Of a stretch of 32,628 bases of DNA, positions 1 through 7,637 are shown piece by piece. Every line of letters begins with the position of its first letter. Position 1 is the first letter of the stretch. This DNA comes from Candidatus Sungiibacteriota bacterium (GTDB lineage Bacteria > Patescibacteriota > Minisyncoccia > Sungbacterales > HO2-52-23). The notes beneath the pieces were generated by a model that was not told where the DNA came from, did no database searches, and saw nothing but the letters and a program-made list of their open reading frames with translations. Both the position numbers and the translations under genes were made by a program. The DNA is taken from the NCBI GenBank assembly GCA_016196115.1, contig JACPYI010000008.1:1-32628 (forward strand), in the 5' to 3' direction.

Positions 1-65
1 GCGCTCATGCCCGTCAGCGCATGCATCAGACGCTCATTCCTCAATACTCTTTCAATGTTCATCAT
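1..65 (-). mobile_element. N-terminus of an IS5-like transposase, truncated by the window edge
   Basis: Reverse strand from 65 reads MMNIERVLRNERLMHALTGMS..., resembling N-termini of DDE_Tnp_4/IS5-type transposases; the ORF leaves the window at position 1. Confidence 0.55.
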
Positions 66-139
66 AGAGAATACCTTGGTTATGGGTACTCCTCCATGAT
101 ACTCCTGCGGCAGATTTATTAAAAGGCAACAGGTCTAAT

Positions 140-1672
140 GTGTCTATGCCCGCCTACTTCCTCTACGCCCGCAAAAGCACCGATGTTGAGGACAAGCAAG
201 TCCGGTCTATTGAGGACCAGCTTGCGGAATTGCGCGACTTCGCCAAACGCGAGGGCTTGAATATCATTGAAGAATTCATTGAGAAGCAGTCGGCCAAGAC
301 CCCCGGTCGTCCCATCTTCAACGAAATGATCGCCCGCATTGAAAGAGGCGAGGCAACCGGCATTGTATCTTGGCACCCAGACCGCTTGGCGCGAAACTCC
401 ATAGACGGCGGGCGCATCATCTATCTTGTTGATACCGAAAAAATAACCTCGCTCAAATTTCCCATCTTCTCTTTTGAAAACACCTCGCAAGGCAAACTCA
501 TGCTCGGCTTCATTCTCGGTATGAGCAAATACTATGTGGACAACCTCTCGGAAAATGTGAAGCGAGGACTGCGACAAAAAATCAAGCGCGGCGAGTATCC
601 CAGTATCGCCCCCGTGGGCTATCTGAACGATGTACGGACAAAAACCATTGTCGTGAATCGCAAGAAAGCAAAAGTAGTCAAAGCCGCCTTTGAGCTTTAC
701 GCCAAAAATGAATCGCGTCTTGAAGACATAAGCGAGTTTTTCTACCAACACGGCGTTATCACCAAAGGCAACAAACGCCTTTTCCGCAATAGAGTCAAAA
801 ACATCCTAACTAATCCAATCTATCACGGCTTATTCCGCTACGCGGGAGAAGTGTATGAAGGAAAACACGAGCCAATCATCACCAAGAAACTCTACGACAA
901 AGTACAGGAGGTATTGCGAGAACGAGGAAAACCCGACCGGAAAGCGAACGACCCCAAAGTATTCTGCGGACTGCTCCGGTGCGGTTCCTGCGGCATGATG
1001 ATAACCGCCGAGGATAGGGTGAAACTGCAAAAGAATGGCAATATCCATAACTACACCTACTACCATTGCACCAAGAAATCCAAAACGATGAAATGTCCTG
1101 AACCTTGTATCCGCGAGGAGGAACTGGATCGTCAGCTATCGGAGATGATTCAAAGAGTTGCTCTGCCCGAAGAATGGGCAAATGAACTCTTAAAGATGGC
1201 TGAACAAGACAAGCAGGAAATCGCCCATTCTTCCGCCGCTATTGTCCAAGAGACGAGAACTGAAATACAAACCATCTCTCAAAAACTCCAACGACTTCTT
1301 GACACATATCTTGAACAAGATATTGAGCGGGAAGTATACCGCGAAGAGAAGGCAAACCTTCTCTCCCGTAGGAAGTCGTTGGAGGAGAATATCGACGATC
1401 TCGAACACGGACGACTTGCTTGGCTCGAACCTATGCGGGAATGGATAAAAGAGGCGCAAACACTGAACGAAATCGCATTAGCCCCCTCTCTTTCTATCAA
1501 AAAATCATTCGCCCAGAAAATCTTCGGATCGAACCTCACCTTGCACACGCGCGAAGCGCGTGGAATTGCGATACATCAATGGTTTTCTTTGGCTTGTGCC
1601 AAAGAAAATTTTACGGAAAATAATTTTAGTTCTGAAATGGTGCCCTCGAGAGGAATCGAACCTCTATTTTAA
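140..1672 (+). CDS. Large serine recombinase (resolvase/invertase domain, recombinase and zinc beta-ribbon domains)
   Basis: YARKSTDVEDKQVRSIEDQ, SWHPDRLARN, GLLRCGSCGMMITAEDR...YYHC..K zinc ribbon, coiled-coil tail. GTG start at 140 or ATG at 146; stop codon lies inside the tRNA on the other strand. Confidence 0.93.
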   Translation: MSMPAYFLYARKSTDVEDKQVRSIEDQLAELRDFAKREGLNIIEEFIEKQSAKTPGRPIFNEMIARIERGEATGIVSWHPDRLARNSIDGGRIIYLVDTEKITSLKFPIFSFENTSQGKLMLGFILGMSKYYVDNLSENVKRGLRQKIKRGEYPSIAPVGYLNDVRTKTIVVNRKKAKVVKAAFELYAKNESRLEDISEFFYQHGVITKGNKRLFRNRVKNILTNPIYHGLFRYAGEVYEGKHEPIITKKLYDKVQEVLRERGKPDRKANDPKVFCGLLRCGSCGMMITAEDRVKLQKNGNIHNYTYYHCTKKSKTMKCPEPCIREEELDRQLSEMIQRVALPEEWANELLKMAEQDKQEIAHSSAAIVQETRTEIQTISQKLQRLLDTYLEQDIEREVYREEKANLLSRRKSLEENIDDLEHGRLAWLEPMREWIKEAQTLNEIALAPSLSIKKSFAQKIFGSNLTLHTREARGIAIHQWFSLACAKENFTENNFSSEMVPSRGIEPLF

Positions 1673-1712
1673 GATCCGCAATCTTATGTCCTATCCGTTG
1701 AACGACGAGGGC
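1638..1712 (-). tRNA. tRNA-Arg(GCG), CCA encoded
   Basis: Manual fold: acceptor GCCCTCG/CGAGGGC, D stem GTTC/GGAC, anticodon stem TAAGA/TCTTA with loop TTGCGGA, T arm AGAGG-TTCGATT-CCTCT, A73-CCA. GGA in the D loop gives the Arg identity base A20. Confidence 0.9.
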
Positions 1713-1763
1713 GTATATGATTCCCATTCTCTAGACCTGCTTTCAGAAAAAATTGCAATCGTT

Positions 1764-2357
1764 TCAAAACCCGATGATGCGCATGATTTCATCGAGCAGA
1801 AATTGCTGGTGCTGCTGCTCGGGAAGGATGGTGAGGAGAAATTCCCGTATGCGTTGCTGATCCGTATCGCCGAGGGGAAGGCGAACATAGGGAGAAAATG
1901 TCTGGCTGGTCTCGAGCGAGAGTTCGAGATGTTCCGGCCTGTTAAAAATCCAGAATGATTTGATATTGGAAATCCGATACAGCGTATTGCCCGCATGCAC
2001 GCCCTCCTTGCCGATCGAAAAAGAAATTTTTTTCGGCGGCTGGTTGCGGAACAGCATGAACGCCGCGAACGCGATCAGCACGAACAGCGCAAAAAAATAA
2101 TTCTGCACGAAGAGCGCCAACGCAAACAAAATCGCCATGATCCCTCCCGGCACCACATACCACGACGGCCCGAAGTCCACCTGCTCATGCTCGAACGCCG
2201 TCCATTCAAGAGATGCGGGCAGCGCGGGTGCTAGCGTCCCGACATGCGTCGGGACCGTTTCACGTCCGACCGGCGCCTGTTCAATGTGCGATTGGCTTTT
2301 CGGTGCAACTCCGCTCGGCGTCTTGCGTAAATCAATTGTGCCTTTGCCCCGTTCCAT
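1764..2357 (-). CDS. Hypothetical membrane protein (two TM segments, soluble C-terminal domain)
   Basis: ORF to 2534 includes tRNA-Ser; a sensible start is ATG at 2357 (MERGKGTIDL...) preceded by TGC-TATCCT and 6 nt. TM stretch VVPGGIMAILFALALFVQNYFFALFVLIAFAAFMLF. Confidence 0.75.
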   Translation of the reverse strand: MERGKGTIDLRKTPSGVAPKSQSHIEQAPVGRETVPTHVGTLAPALPASLEWTAFEHEQVDFGPSWYVVPGGIMAILFALALFVQNYFFALFVLIAFAAFMLFRNQPPKKISFSIGKEGVHAGNTLYRISNIKSFWIFNRPEHLELSLETSQTFSPYVRLPLGDTDQQRIREFLLTILPEQQHQQFLLDEIMRIIGF

Positions 2358-2363
2358 GACTAC

Positions 2364-2372
2364 AGGATAGCA
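2364..2372 (-). promoter_or_regulatory. Extended -10 (TGC TATCCT) 6 nt before ATG 2357
   Basis: Reverse strand TGCTATCCT-gtagtc-ATG. Confidence 0.5.
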
Positions 2373-2453
2373 GAAAAAGAGAGGGGAGGGAAGTTGGGAC
2401 GGGACACTCGGGATTAAGTACCACCCAGTGTCAATACATATTTGGATAAAATG

Positions 2454-2540
2454 CGGCGGGAGGAGGATTCGAACCTCCGATACCCTTTCGGATATACCTG
2501 TTTTCAAGACAGGCCCGTTCAGCCGCTCCGGCATCCCGCC
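2454..2540 (-). tRNA. tRNA-Ser(TGA), CCA not encoded
   Basis: Acceptor GGCGGGA/TCCCGCC, anticodon arm CCTGT-CTTGAAA-ACAGG, long variable arm (TATCCGAAAGGGTA), T arm GGAGG-TTCGAAT-CCTCC. Confidence 0.93.
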
Positions 2541-2556
2541 ATATCGAAATATTTTT

Positions 2557-2820
2557 TTACATCGGGCAGGTGTCCGCGGCGGTGCCGGGTTTGGCGCCGC
2601 CGGGCTCGCCGATCTCGAGACCGAGGCCCGTTTCCTGGCCGATTTTTTTGATGATTTCTTCGGGCGAGACCATAGTCTCGTCGAATGTCACATCGAGCGA
2701 GCGGTCCTCATAGCGGATTTTGACATCGCTGACGCCGGGAATCGAAAGCATCATGCCCTTCATGGTGCCGGGGATCGAGGGGCATCCGATTCGCGATGGG
2801 TGAAGCGTGATCGTTCTCAT
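2557..2820 (-). CDS. Small HMA-like (heavy-metal-associated fold) protein
   Basis: GTMKGMMLSIPGVSDVKIRYEDRSLDVTFDETMVSPEEIIKKIGQETGL matches the HMA pattern, but the usual CxxC is absent. Confidence 0.65.
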   Translation of the reverse strand: MRTITLHPSRIGCPSIPGTMKGMMLSIPGVSDVKIRYEDRSLDVTFDETMVSPEEIIKKIGQETGLGLEIGEPGGAKPGTAADTCPM

Positions 2821-2827
2821 TCCAAAG

Positions 2828-2836
2828 AGTATAGCA
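2828..2836 (-). promoter_or_regulatory. Extended -10 (TGC TATACT) 7 nt before the HMA-like ATG
   Basis: Reverse strand TGCTATACT-ctttgga-ATG. Confidence 0.5.
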
Positions 2837-2850
2837 CAAATCAGTTAAAA

Positions 2851-4581
2851 TTACGAGCGCTCTTTTACTGGCAGCATAAAAGAAAATATACTCCCCTTTC
2901 CCTCAACGCTCTCCACAAACATATCGCCGCCATGGGTCTCGACGATATTTTTCGCGACGTACAGACCAATGCCATTACCGGAGGTTTGCAAAAGCATGGC
3001 GTTGCTGGCGCGGAAAAATTTGTTGAAGATGCGGTGGAGCTGGTCTTTGGGAATGCCGATGCCAGTGTCCTTCACCTCGATCCCGACCTTGGTTTTTCCG
3101 TTTGTCACGCGCAGGGTGACCGTGCCGCCCGGCGTGGTATACTTCAACGCGTTATCAAGAAGGTTGTCGATGACAATGCTGATTTTTTCAGCATCCAGCA
3201 AAAGCAAGGGAAGCGTTGCAGGAGTCGGCTGAAAGACGAGCGTCACGGCTTTATCGCGGGCGATTTTTTCGAAGCGGGGAATCGACGCCGCGATGATCGG
3301 CTCAAGCGGTTGGAGCGTAAACGTAAATCCGAAACGGCCTTCCTCGATGCGCGCGACGTTGAGCAGGTCGTTGATCAGCGTGATCATCTGGAGCGTCGCG
3401 TGCAGGCCGTCCCGCATGATTTTCCGCTGGTCTTCAGTCAGCGGGCCCATGTCGCCGTCGAGCAAGGCGTGGTACGACCAGCGAAGCGCGGTAAGCGGCG
3501 TGCGCAGCTGATGCGCCGCAACCGAGACAAATTCGGATTTGGTCTTATCAATCTCGAGCAGGCGCGTGTTGGCCCCGGAAAGCTCCATATCGCGGCGCAC
3601 CAGCATTTTAGCGCTCTGGTCGTTTTCAAGCAGAAGCCGGGTCTGTTCCTCGGTGAGTTGCTGCAACTTGATGGTGCTGCGGGCGATCACGAGAAAAATG
3701 ATAATGGCAAGGAGCGAAGTGCCGACGGCAATGGCCACGGTCTGGCGCTCGCCCGCCAGGGCCTGAGCGCGCGGCTGCTCCACGAAAACGCCCCATTTGA
3801 CGACCGGAATCGGCATGCCGACCGTGAACGTGTCTTTCCCGTCTTCATTGATATATTCGTCGTCCGGGGCAAGCCCGTCCGCAATGACTCCGTCCACCAG
3901 CACTTTGGTCACGATGGGACGGCTGCTGAAATTTTGGCGCTGGATGATTTTTGCAAGATCGGGATGCAGAATCTGGATGCCGTCCCGGTCAAGTACGTAG
4001 GCATGGCCCTGGCCGATGTTCGGTGATCGGATGATGGAGAGCAGATTCTGCACGTTTAATTCGACAATGATGACCTGATCGAATAATAATCCCGTTTTCG
4101 GGACCGGGATTGTCAGAGTCGCATACGGTTCGCCGTTGGAGGAGATGAACGGAGGTGAAAATGCCGGCGTACCCTGGAGCGCCAGGTAGAACGAGGCGTT
4201 GCGCGACTGATCAACAAATTTTTCTGGCCCAACCGATCCGGACCGGTCAACACCGATAAGCTCTTTGCCGCTTCGGCTGAATAGCGCCACGCTCGTGAAT
4301 ATCGCATGGTGCCGCAAGAGGTTGCGGAATGCCGTAGTGGTTCGTTGCGGCTCATCGCTAACCTCCTGTGCAACCTCCACGGTATCATTGAGAGCGTTTT
4401 CAAGAGAATCATTGATTTCGGACTGGATGCGTTCGGCAACCGTCAGCGCGAACACCGATGCTGAAACACGGGTGTTGGTTAGGGTTGGGACCAGCCATGC
4501 CGCGTTGATCGCAATAAGTCCCAGTACCGTCAGTACGAAAAAAATTCCTTGTCGGGCCAGGATTGTCCGAAGATGCTGCAT
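2851..4581 (-). CDS. Membrane sensor histidine kinase with extracytoplasmic Cache-type domain
   Basis: N-terminal TM and Cache-like region, second TM, H-box SEFVSVAAHQLRTPLTALRW, N-box NLLDNALKYT, G-boxes DTGIGIPKDQ and GNGIGLYVAKNIVETHGG. Confidence 0.93.
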   Translation of the reverse strand: MQHLRTILARQGIFFVLTVLGLIAINAAWLVPTLTNTRVSASVFALTVAERIQSEINDSLENALNDTVEVAQEVSDEPQRTTTAFRNLLRHHAIFTSVALFSRSGKELIGVDRSGSVGPEKFVDQSRNASFYLALQGTPAFSPPFISSNGEPYATLTIPVPKTGLLFDQVIIVELNVQNLLSIIRSPNIGQGHAYVLDRDGIQILHPDLAKIIQRQNFSSRPIVTKVLVDGVIADGLAPDDEYINEDGKDTFTVGMPIPVVKWGVFVEQPRAQALAGERQTVAIAVGTSLLAIIIFLVIARSTIKLQQLTEEQTRLLLENDQSAKMLVRRDMELSGANTRLLEIDKTKSEFVSVAAHQLRTPLTALRWSYHALLDGDMGPLTEDQRKIMRDGLHATLQMITLINDLLNVARIEEGRFGFTFTLQPLEPIIAASIPRFEKIARDKAVTLVFQPTPATLPLLLLDAEKISIVIDNLLDNALKYTTPGGTVTLRVTNGKTKVGIEVKDTGIGIPKDQLHRIFNKFFRASNAMLLQTSGNGIGLYVAKNIVETHGGDMFVESVEGKGSIFSFMLPVKERS

Positions 4582-4592
4582 GAGGTCTTTCC

Positions 4593-4658
4593 GTCATTCC
4601 CAACTTGATCGGGAATCCAGAGAATGGAGAACTGGATTCCCGCGTTCGCGGGAATGAC
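4593..4658. repeat. MITE/REP-like inverted repeat, copy A
   Basis: gtcattcccaacttgatcgggaatccag...ctggattcccgcgttcgcgggaatgac; same architecture in reverse orientation at 23901-23967. Confidence 0.8.
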
Positions 4659-4667
4659 AATCAACTG

Positions 4668-4937
4668 TCATTTCCCAATGATGACATCGGCATCTTTGAG
4701 TAATTGCGGATTCGGGATAATGCCGATGGCGCGGGCCGTATCGAGGTTGATCGTAAGCAGCAGTTTACGCGGTGTTTCAACCGGAATATCCCCCGGCTTT
4801 CTGCCCTGCAAAATCTGATGCGAAATTGTAGCGGCCTGTTGCCCGCTCACGGTATAGTCGGGTCCGAATCCGATAAGGGCGCCGCGCCTGCGGCGATGAG
4901 CAGAAACACTCCGAGAATACCGATGATTTTTTTCATA
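4668..4937 (-). pseudogene. ABC transporter substrate-binding protein (ABC_sub_bind/TrpX-like), internally deleted relic
   Basis: Signal peptide MKKIIGILGVFLLIAAGA is joined out of frame to C-terminal GALIGFGPDYTVSGQQAATISHQILQGRKPGDIPVETPRKLLLTINLDTARAIGI. Confidence 0.8.
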
Positions 4938-4957
4938 CTACATGATGTATTCTGAAG

Positions 4958-6157
4958 CTACTCGCCGATCGCGCACATCACGATCGTCTCGTTGTAGAAA
5001 CGAGTTTTGATTTTTGCCTGATCCCGGGTTTCGCCGGCAATGGGCGCCACTTCCCCGTAGGTGTAGAAACCGATGAGCGGCACGTCATTGCCGATGATGT
5101 TCATCACGGCAATGATCTCGTCTTTGGCTTTTTGCGCGAACAGTTTTTCGCGCGCGATGCAATTGAACATAAGCAGAAATTTCGGCGTAGTTTTGTCGCG
5201 CTCGAATTCTTTCATGAGGTTGCGCGCCGCATCTTCCGCGGCTTCGACCGCACGTTCTTTGCTCCCGATCATGAGGCGGATCTCGGACCCTTCTGGGATC
5301 TCGGCCGCACACGTGATGGCTCCGCGGTCGTCAACCGTGATCGGATCGCGAATCAGATATTCATCGAGTTCCGGCACTTTGATGCCGAGCGGATACGTGA
5401 TCGCCATGCGCGCCAGGGGCTCTTTCTTGAGATCCTCGGCTTTTTCGCCGAAATAGTCCTGATAGATCGAGATTGCGGGCCGGTGGTCCAGCTCCTCCAC
5501 GACGGCGCCGTGCGATTTCGTCACTTTCATGGGAATGCCGATCGGAAGCCATCCATGCCGCACACCAATGCCGAGTGTGAAGGATCCGGAAAGTCCCACG
5601 CCGGCAATCGCGCCCGTGGCAATCTCGTCGTCCCGATACTGGTTTGTTTTTTCAAAAAGGAAATCATCACCCGCAGCCCCGCCGACAAGCGGAAAGTTTG
5701 CGCCAAGCACGTCAAGCGCTCCCCGCACAATATCTGCGCCGTTTCCGACAAGCACGTCGGGCAGTATCACGAGCGTACGCAGGGGATTTTTCGAACGTCC
5801 GGCAATGTCTTTGGCGACCGCGGCTCCGGCGGCGCGCGCGCCTTCTTTGATGCCTGACCCGAGGCCATTGGTAAAGGTAATGCGGTCCGACTGAATGGCC
5901 ATGACCGCGACCGATTTCTGGGTCGGCCCTTCGGCCGTGATCTCGCCCGCATCGGTGCAGCCGATCAGGGGCGTCCGGCCGCTCGCATCTCGCACGGCTT
6001 CCAGCACCTCCTGCTGATTAAATGTTACCGAAGAAAACACGAACAGAAAGTCCGGCTTGCCCGTGCCCATGCGCTGCATGGCAAGCATGCACGCCTCATG
6101 CCCGGCCTGGCGCGCATCCCGCAAACTGCTCAATCCTACTCCCGCACGTATTGCCAT
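4958..6157 (-). CDS. FIST domain protein (FIST_N + FIST_C)
   Basis: Stand-alone FIST architecture: PDFLFVFSSVTFNQQEVLEAVR...LIGCTDAGEITAEG..., C-terminal FNCIAREKLF...VPLIGFYTYGEVAPI. Confidence 0.88.
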   Translation of the reverse strand: MAIRAGVGLSSLRDARQAGHEACMLAMQRMGTGKPDFLFVFSSVTFNQQEVLEAVRDASGRTPLIGCTDAGEITAEGPTQKSVAVMAIQSDRITFTNGLGSGIKEGARAAGAAVAKDIAGRSKNPLRTLVILPDVLVGNGADIVRGALDVLGANFPLVGGAAGDDFLFEKTNQYRDDEIATGAIAGVGLSGSFTLGIGVRHGWLPIGIPMKVTKSHGAVVEELDHRPAISIYQDYFGEKAEDLKKEPLARMAITYPLGIKVPELDEYLIRDPITVDDRGAITCAAEIPEGSEIRLMIGSKERAVEAAEDAARNLMKEFERDKTTPKFLLMFNCIAREKLFAQKAKDEIIAVMNIIGNDVPLIGFYTYGEVAPIAGETRDQAKIKTRFYNETIVMCAIGE

Positions 6158-6168
6158 AATTTTATAAA

Positions 6169-6960
6169 TTATTTATTAATAACCGCGTCAATTTTTTCGA
6201 TAATTTCCTGCGGATTGGTGTGCGCCTTGACCACATAGTCAATTGCGCCGCTCTCGGTGCCGCGCTTGATCTCTTCCTGCTGGCCCAAGTTGGACATAAT
6301 AATAACCGGAATATCCTTCCATTCTTGCTTTGCTTTCAATTCATTCAAAAAAGTAAAACCGTCAATCCCCGGGAGCACGATATCAAGGAGGATGATATCG
6401 GCGCCGTACTGGGCAAGGATGGTCCGCGCTTGCGGAACGTCGAACGCCTTGTGCACATCGTATTTTTGCTGCTGGAGCAGTTTGCGTTCAAGCAGCTGCA
6501 CCAGCATAAGATCATCCTCGACAAGGAGGATGCGCGCATGCGCTGCCGTGCCCGGCGGAGATTTTGCTTGTGCCGGATTAAAGAACTGGCGCACCTTAGC
6601 CACGACATCCTGCGGATCGAAATTCACTTTAATGAAGTAATCCCGGGCGCCGAGTTCCAGGGCGCGCTCCACTTCAATGGGCTGTCCCGAATTGGAAATA
6701 ATGATCAGCGGTATCCGCGGGATGGACTTTTCGTTGCGCAGCGCTTCAAGCACGCCGAATCCGTCAATGCGGGGCAGCATCATGTCCAAAAGGATCAGAT
6801 CCGGATTCAACTCTTTGACGAGCTTGATGCCTTTTATCCCGTCGTCCGCCGTTTTGACCGCGTACCCGGCCGCCTCAAGTTTTCTCACGAGCAACTGCGA
6901 GATGATTTTCTCATCTTCGATCAACGCAATAACTTTTTGATCATGCTCCGGTTGAGGCAT
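6169..6960 (-). CDS. Tandem receiver-domain (REC-REC) response regulator without an output domain
   Basis: Two CheY-like units: VIALIEDEKIIS...DLILLDMMLPRIDGF...IIISNSG, and ILLVEDDLMLV...DIILLDIVLPGIDGF...VIIMSNLG. Confidence 0.92.
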   Translation of the reverse strand: MPQPEHDQKVIALIEDEKIISQLLVRKLEAAGYAVKTADDGIKGIKLVKELNPDLILLDMMLPRIDGFGVLEALRNEKSIPRIPLIIISNSGQPIEVERALELGARDYFIKVNFDPQDVVAKVRQFFNPAQAKSPPGTAAHARILLVEDDLMLVQLLERKLLQQQKYDVHKAFDVPQARTILAQYGADIILLDIVLPGIDGFTFLNELKAKQEWKDIPVIIMSNLGQQEEIKRGTESGAIDYVVKAHTNPQEIIEKIDAVINK

Positions 6961-6966
6961 ATGTTC

Positions 6967-7536
6967 CTATAATACTCTACGCCAGTATTGTTTGGCAATG
7001 CTCAAGACTAAAAAGAAGAGTGCCAGGCTAAAGAGGAGGCCGAGTTCCGCGAGCCGAACGTAGCGGCGCAGGAGTTCAAGTGAAATGCTGGAAAAATATC
7101 CGAGCAGGCCCACCGCGGCCATCCACATGAGCGTTGCGGGAATGTCCGAACGGAGAAATTTTCGCGTGGGCATGCGCACCATGCCGGCGCGGGCGATCAC
7201 GGCGTGCCCGATAAAAATGAATTTTGAAAGCAAAAAGCAGTGGAATGAGCGGTCTTCGAGCCGGCTGTCGAGCGGAGCGGCGAGGCGCGTGGCCCATTGC
7301 CGTATCCGCGGCAGCGAGTGATCGGCCGCGGCGCCGAGCCGGTACCAAAAGAGATCGCCGAGCAGTACGCCCGCGAACGCCACGGCAACGGTCGTGGAAG
7401 GCCTGAAAAATCCTTCCCGCGCAAGAAACGCCGCGGTAAAGAGCATAGCATCGCCCTCAAAGATCATGCCCAAAAACACGATCCCATATCCGAGCGGCTT
7501 CCAGAGGGTCAGGTAATAGAGAAGGGTGTGGTGCAT
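6967..7536 (-). CDS. DedA-family (SNARE-associated) membrane protein
   Basis: YGIVFLGMIFEGDAMLFTAAFLA, LGDLFWYRLG, FIFIGHAVIARAGMVRMPTRKFLRSDIPATLMWMAAVGLLGYF. Confidence 0.82.
   Translation of the reverse strand: MHHTLLYYLTLWKPLGYGIVFLGMIFEGDAMLFTAAFLAREGFFRPSTTVAVAFAGVLLGDLFWYRLGAAADHSLPRIRQWATRLAAPLDSRLEDRSFHCFLLSKFIFIGHAVIARAGMVRMPTRKFLRSDIPATLMWMAAVGLLGYFSSISLELLRRYVRLAELGLLFSLALFFLVLSIAKQYWRRVL
6969..6998 (-). promoter_or_regulatory. Sigma70-type promoter for REC-REC/FIST (TTGCCA-18-TATTAT)
   Basis: Reverse strand hexamers at +6998-6993 and +6974-6969; 8 nt to the ATG. Confidence 0.55.
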
Positions 7537-7544
7537 GGTCGCTT

Positions 7545-7618
7545 GTTCTCAAATCCGGCTCTCAATATTCATGGTTTCGTGCTCGAAACATTCATATTGT
7601 TCGCTCGGATTTGAGAAC
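7545..7618. repeat. Long imperfect palindrome/hairpin in the DedA leader
   Basis: Perfect 13-bp arms GTTCTCAAATCCG (7545-7557) and CGGATTTGAGAAC (7606-7618), inner stem GTTTCG-TGCT-CGAAAC; ends 8 nt before the DedA ATG. Confidence 0.85.
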
Positions 7619-7637
7619 GCGTTTTTGGGTTTGAGGG

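Noticed and set aside
2358-2534. N-terminal extension MPERLNGPVLKTGISERVSEVRILLPP of the 256-aa ORF
   Set aside because: Translation of tRNA-Ser itself, a well-known spurious peptide; the CDS start was moved to 2357.
2428-4026. 532-aa plus-strand ORF
   Set aside because: Shadow ORF antisense to the histidine kinase and overlapping tRNA-Ser; low-complexity H/R/D-rich composition without a recognizable domain.
5132-5857. 241-aa plus-strand ORF (and similar ones at 6220-6972, 10225-10917 and 29708-30448)
   Set aside because: Shadow ORFs opposite FIST, REC-REC, the zincin and DegT/FemX genes, explained by codon bias.
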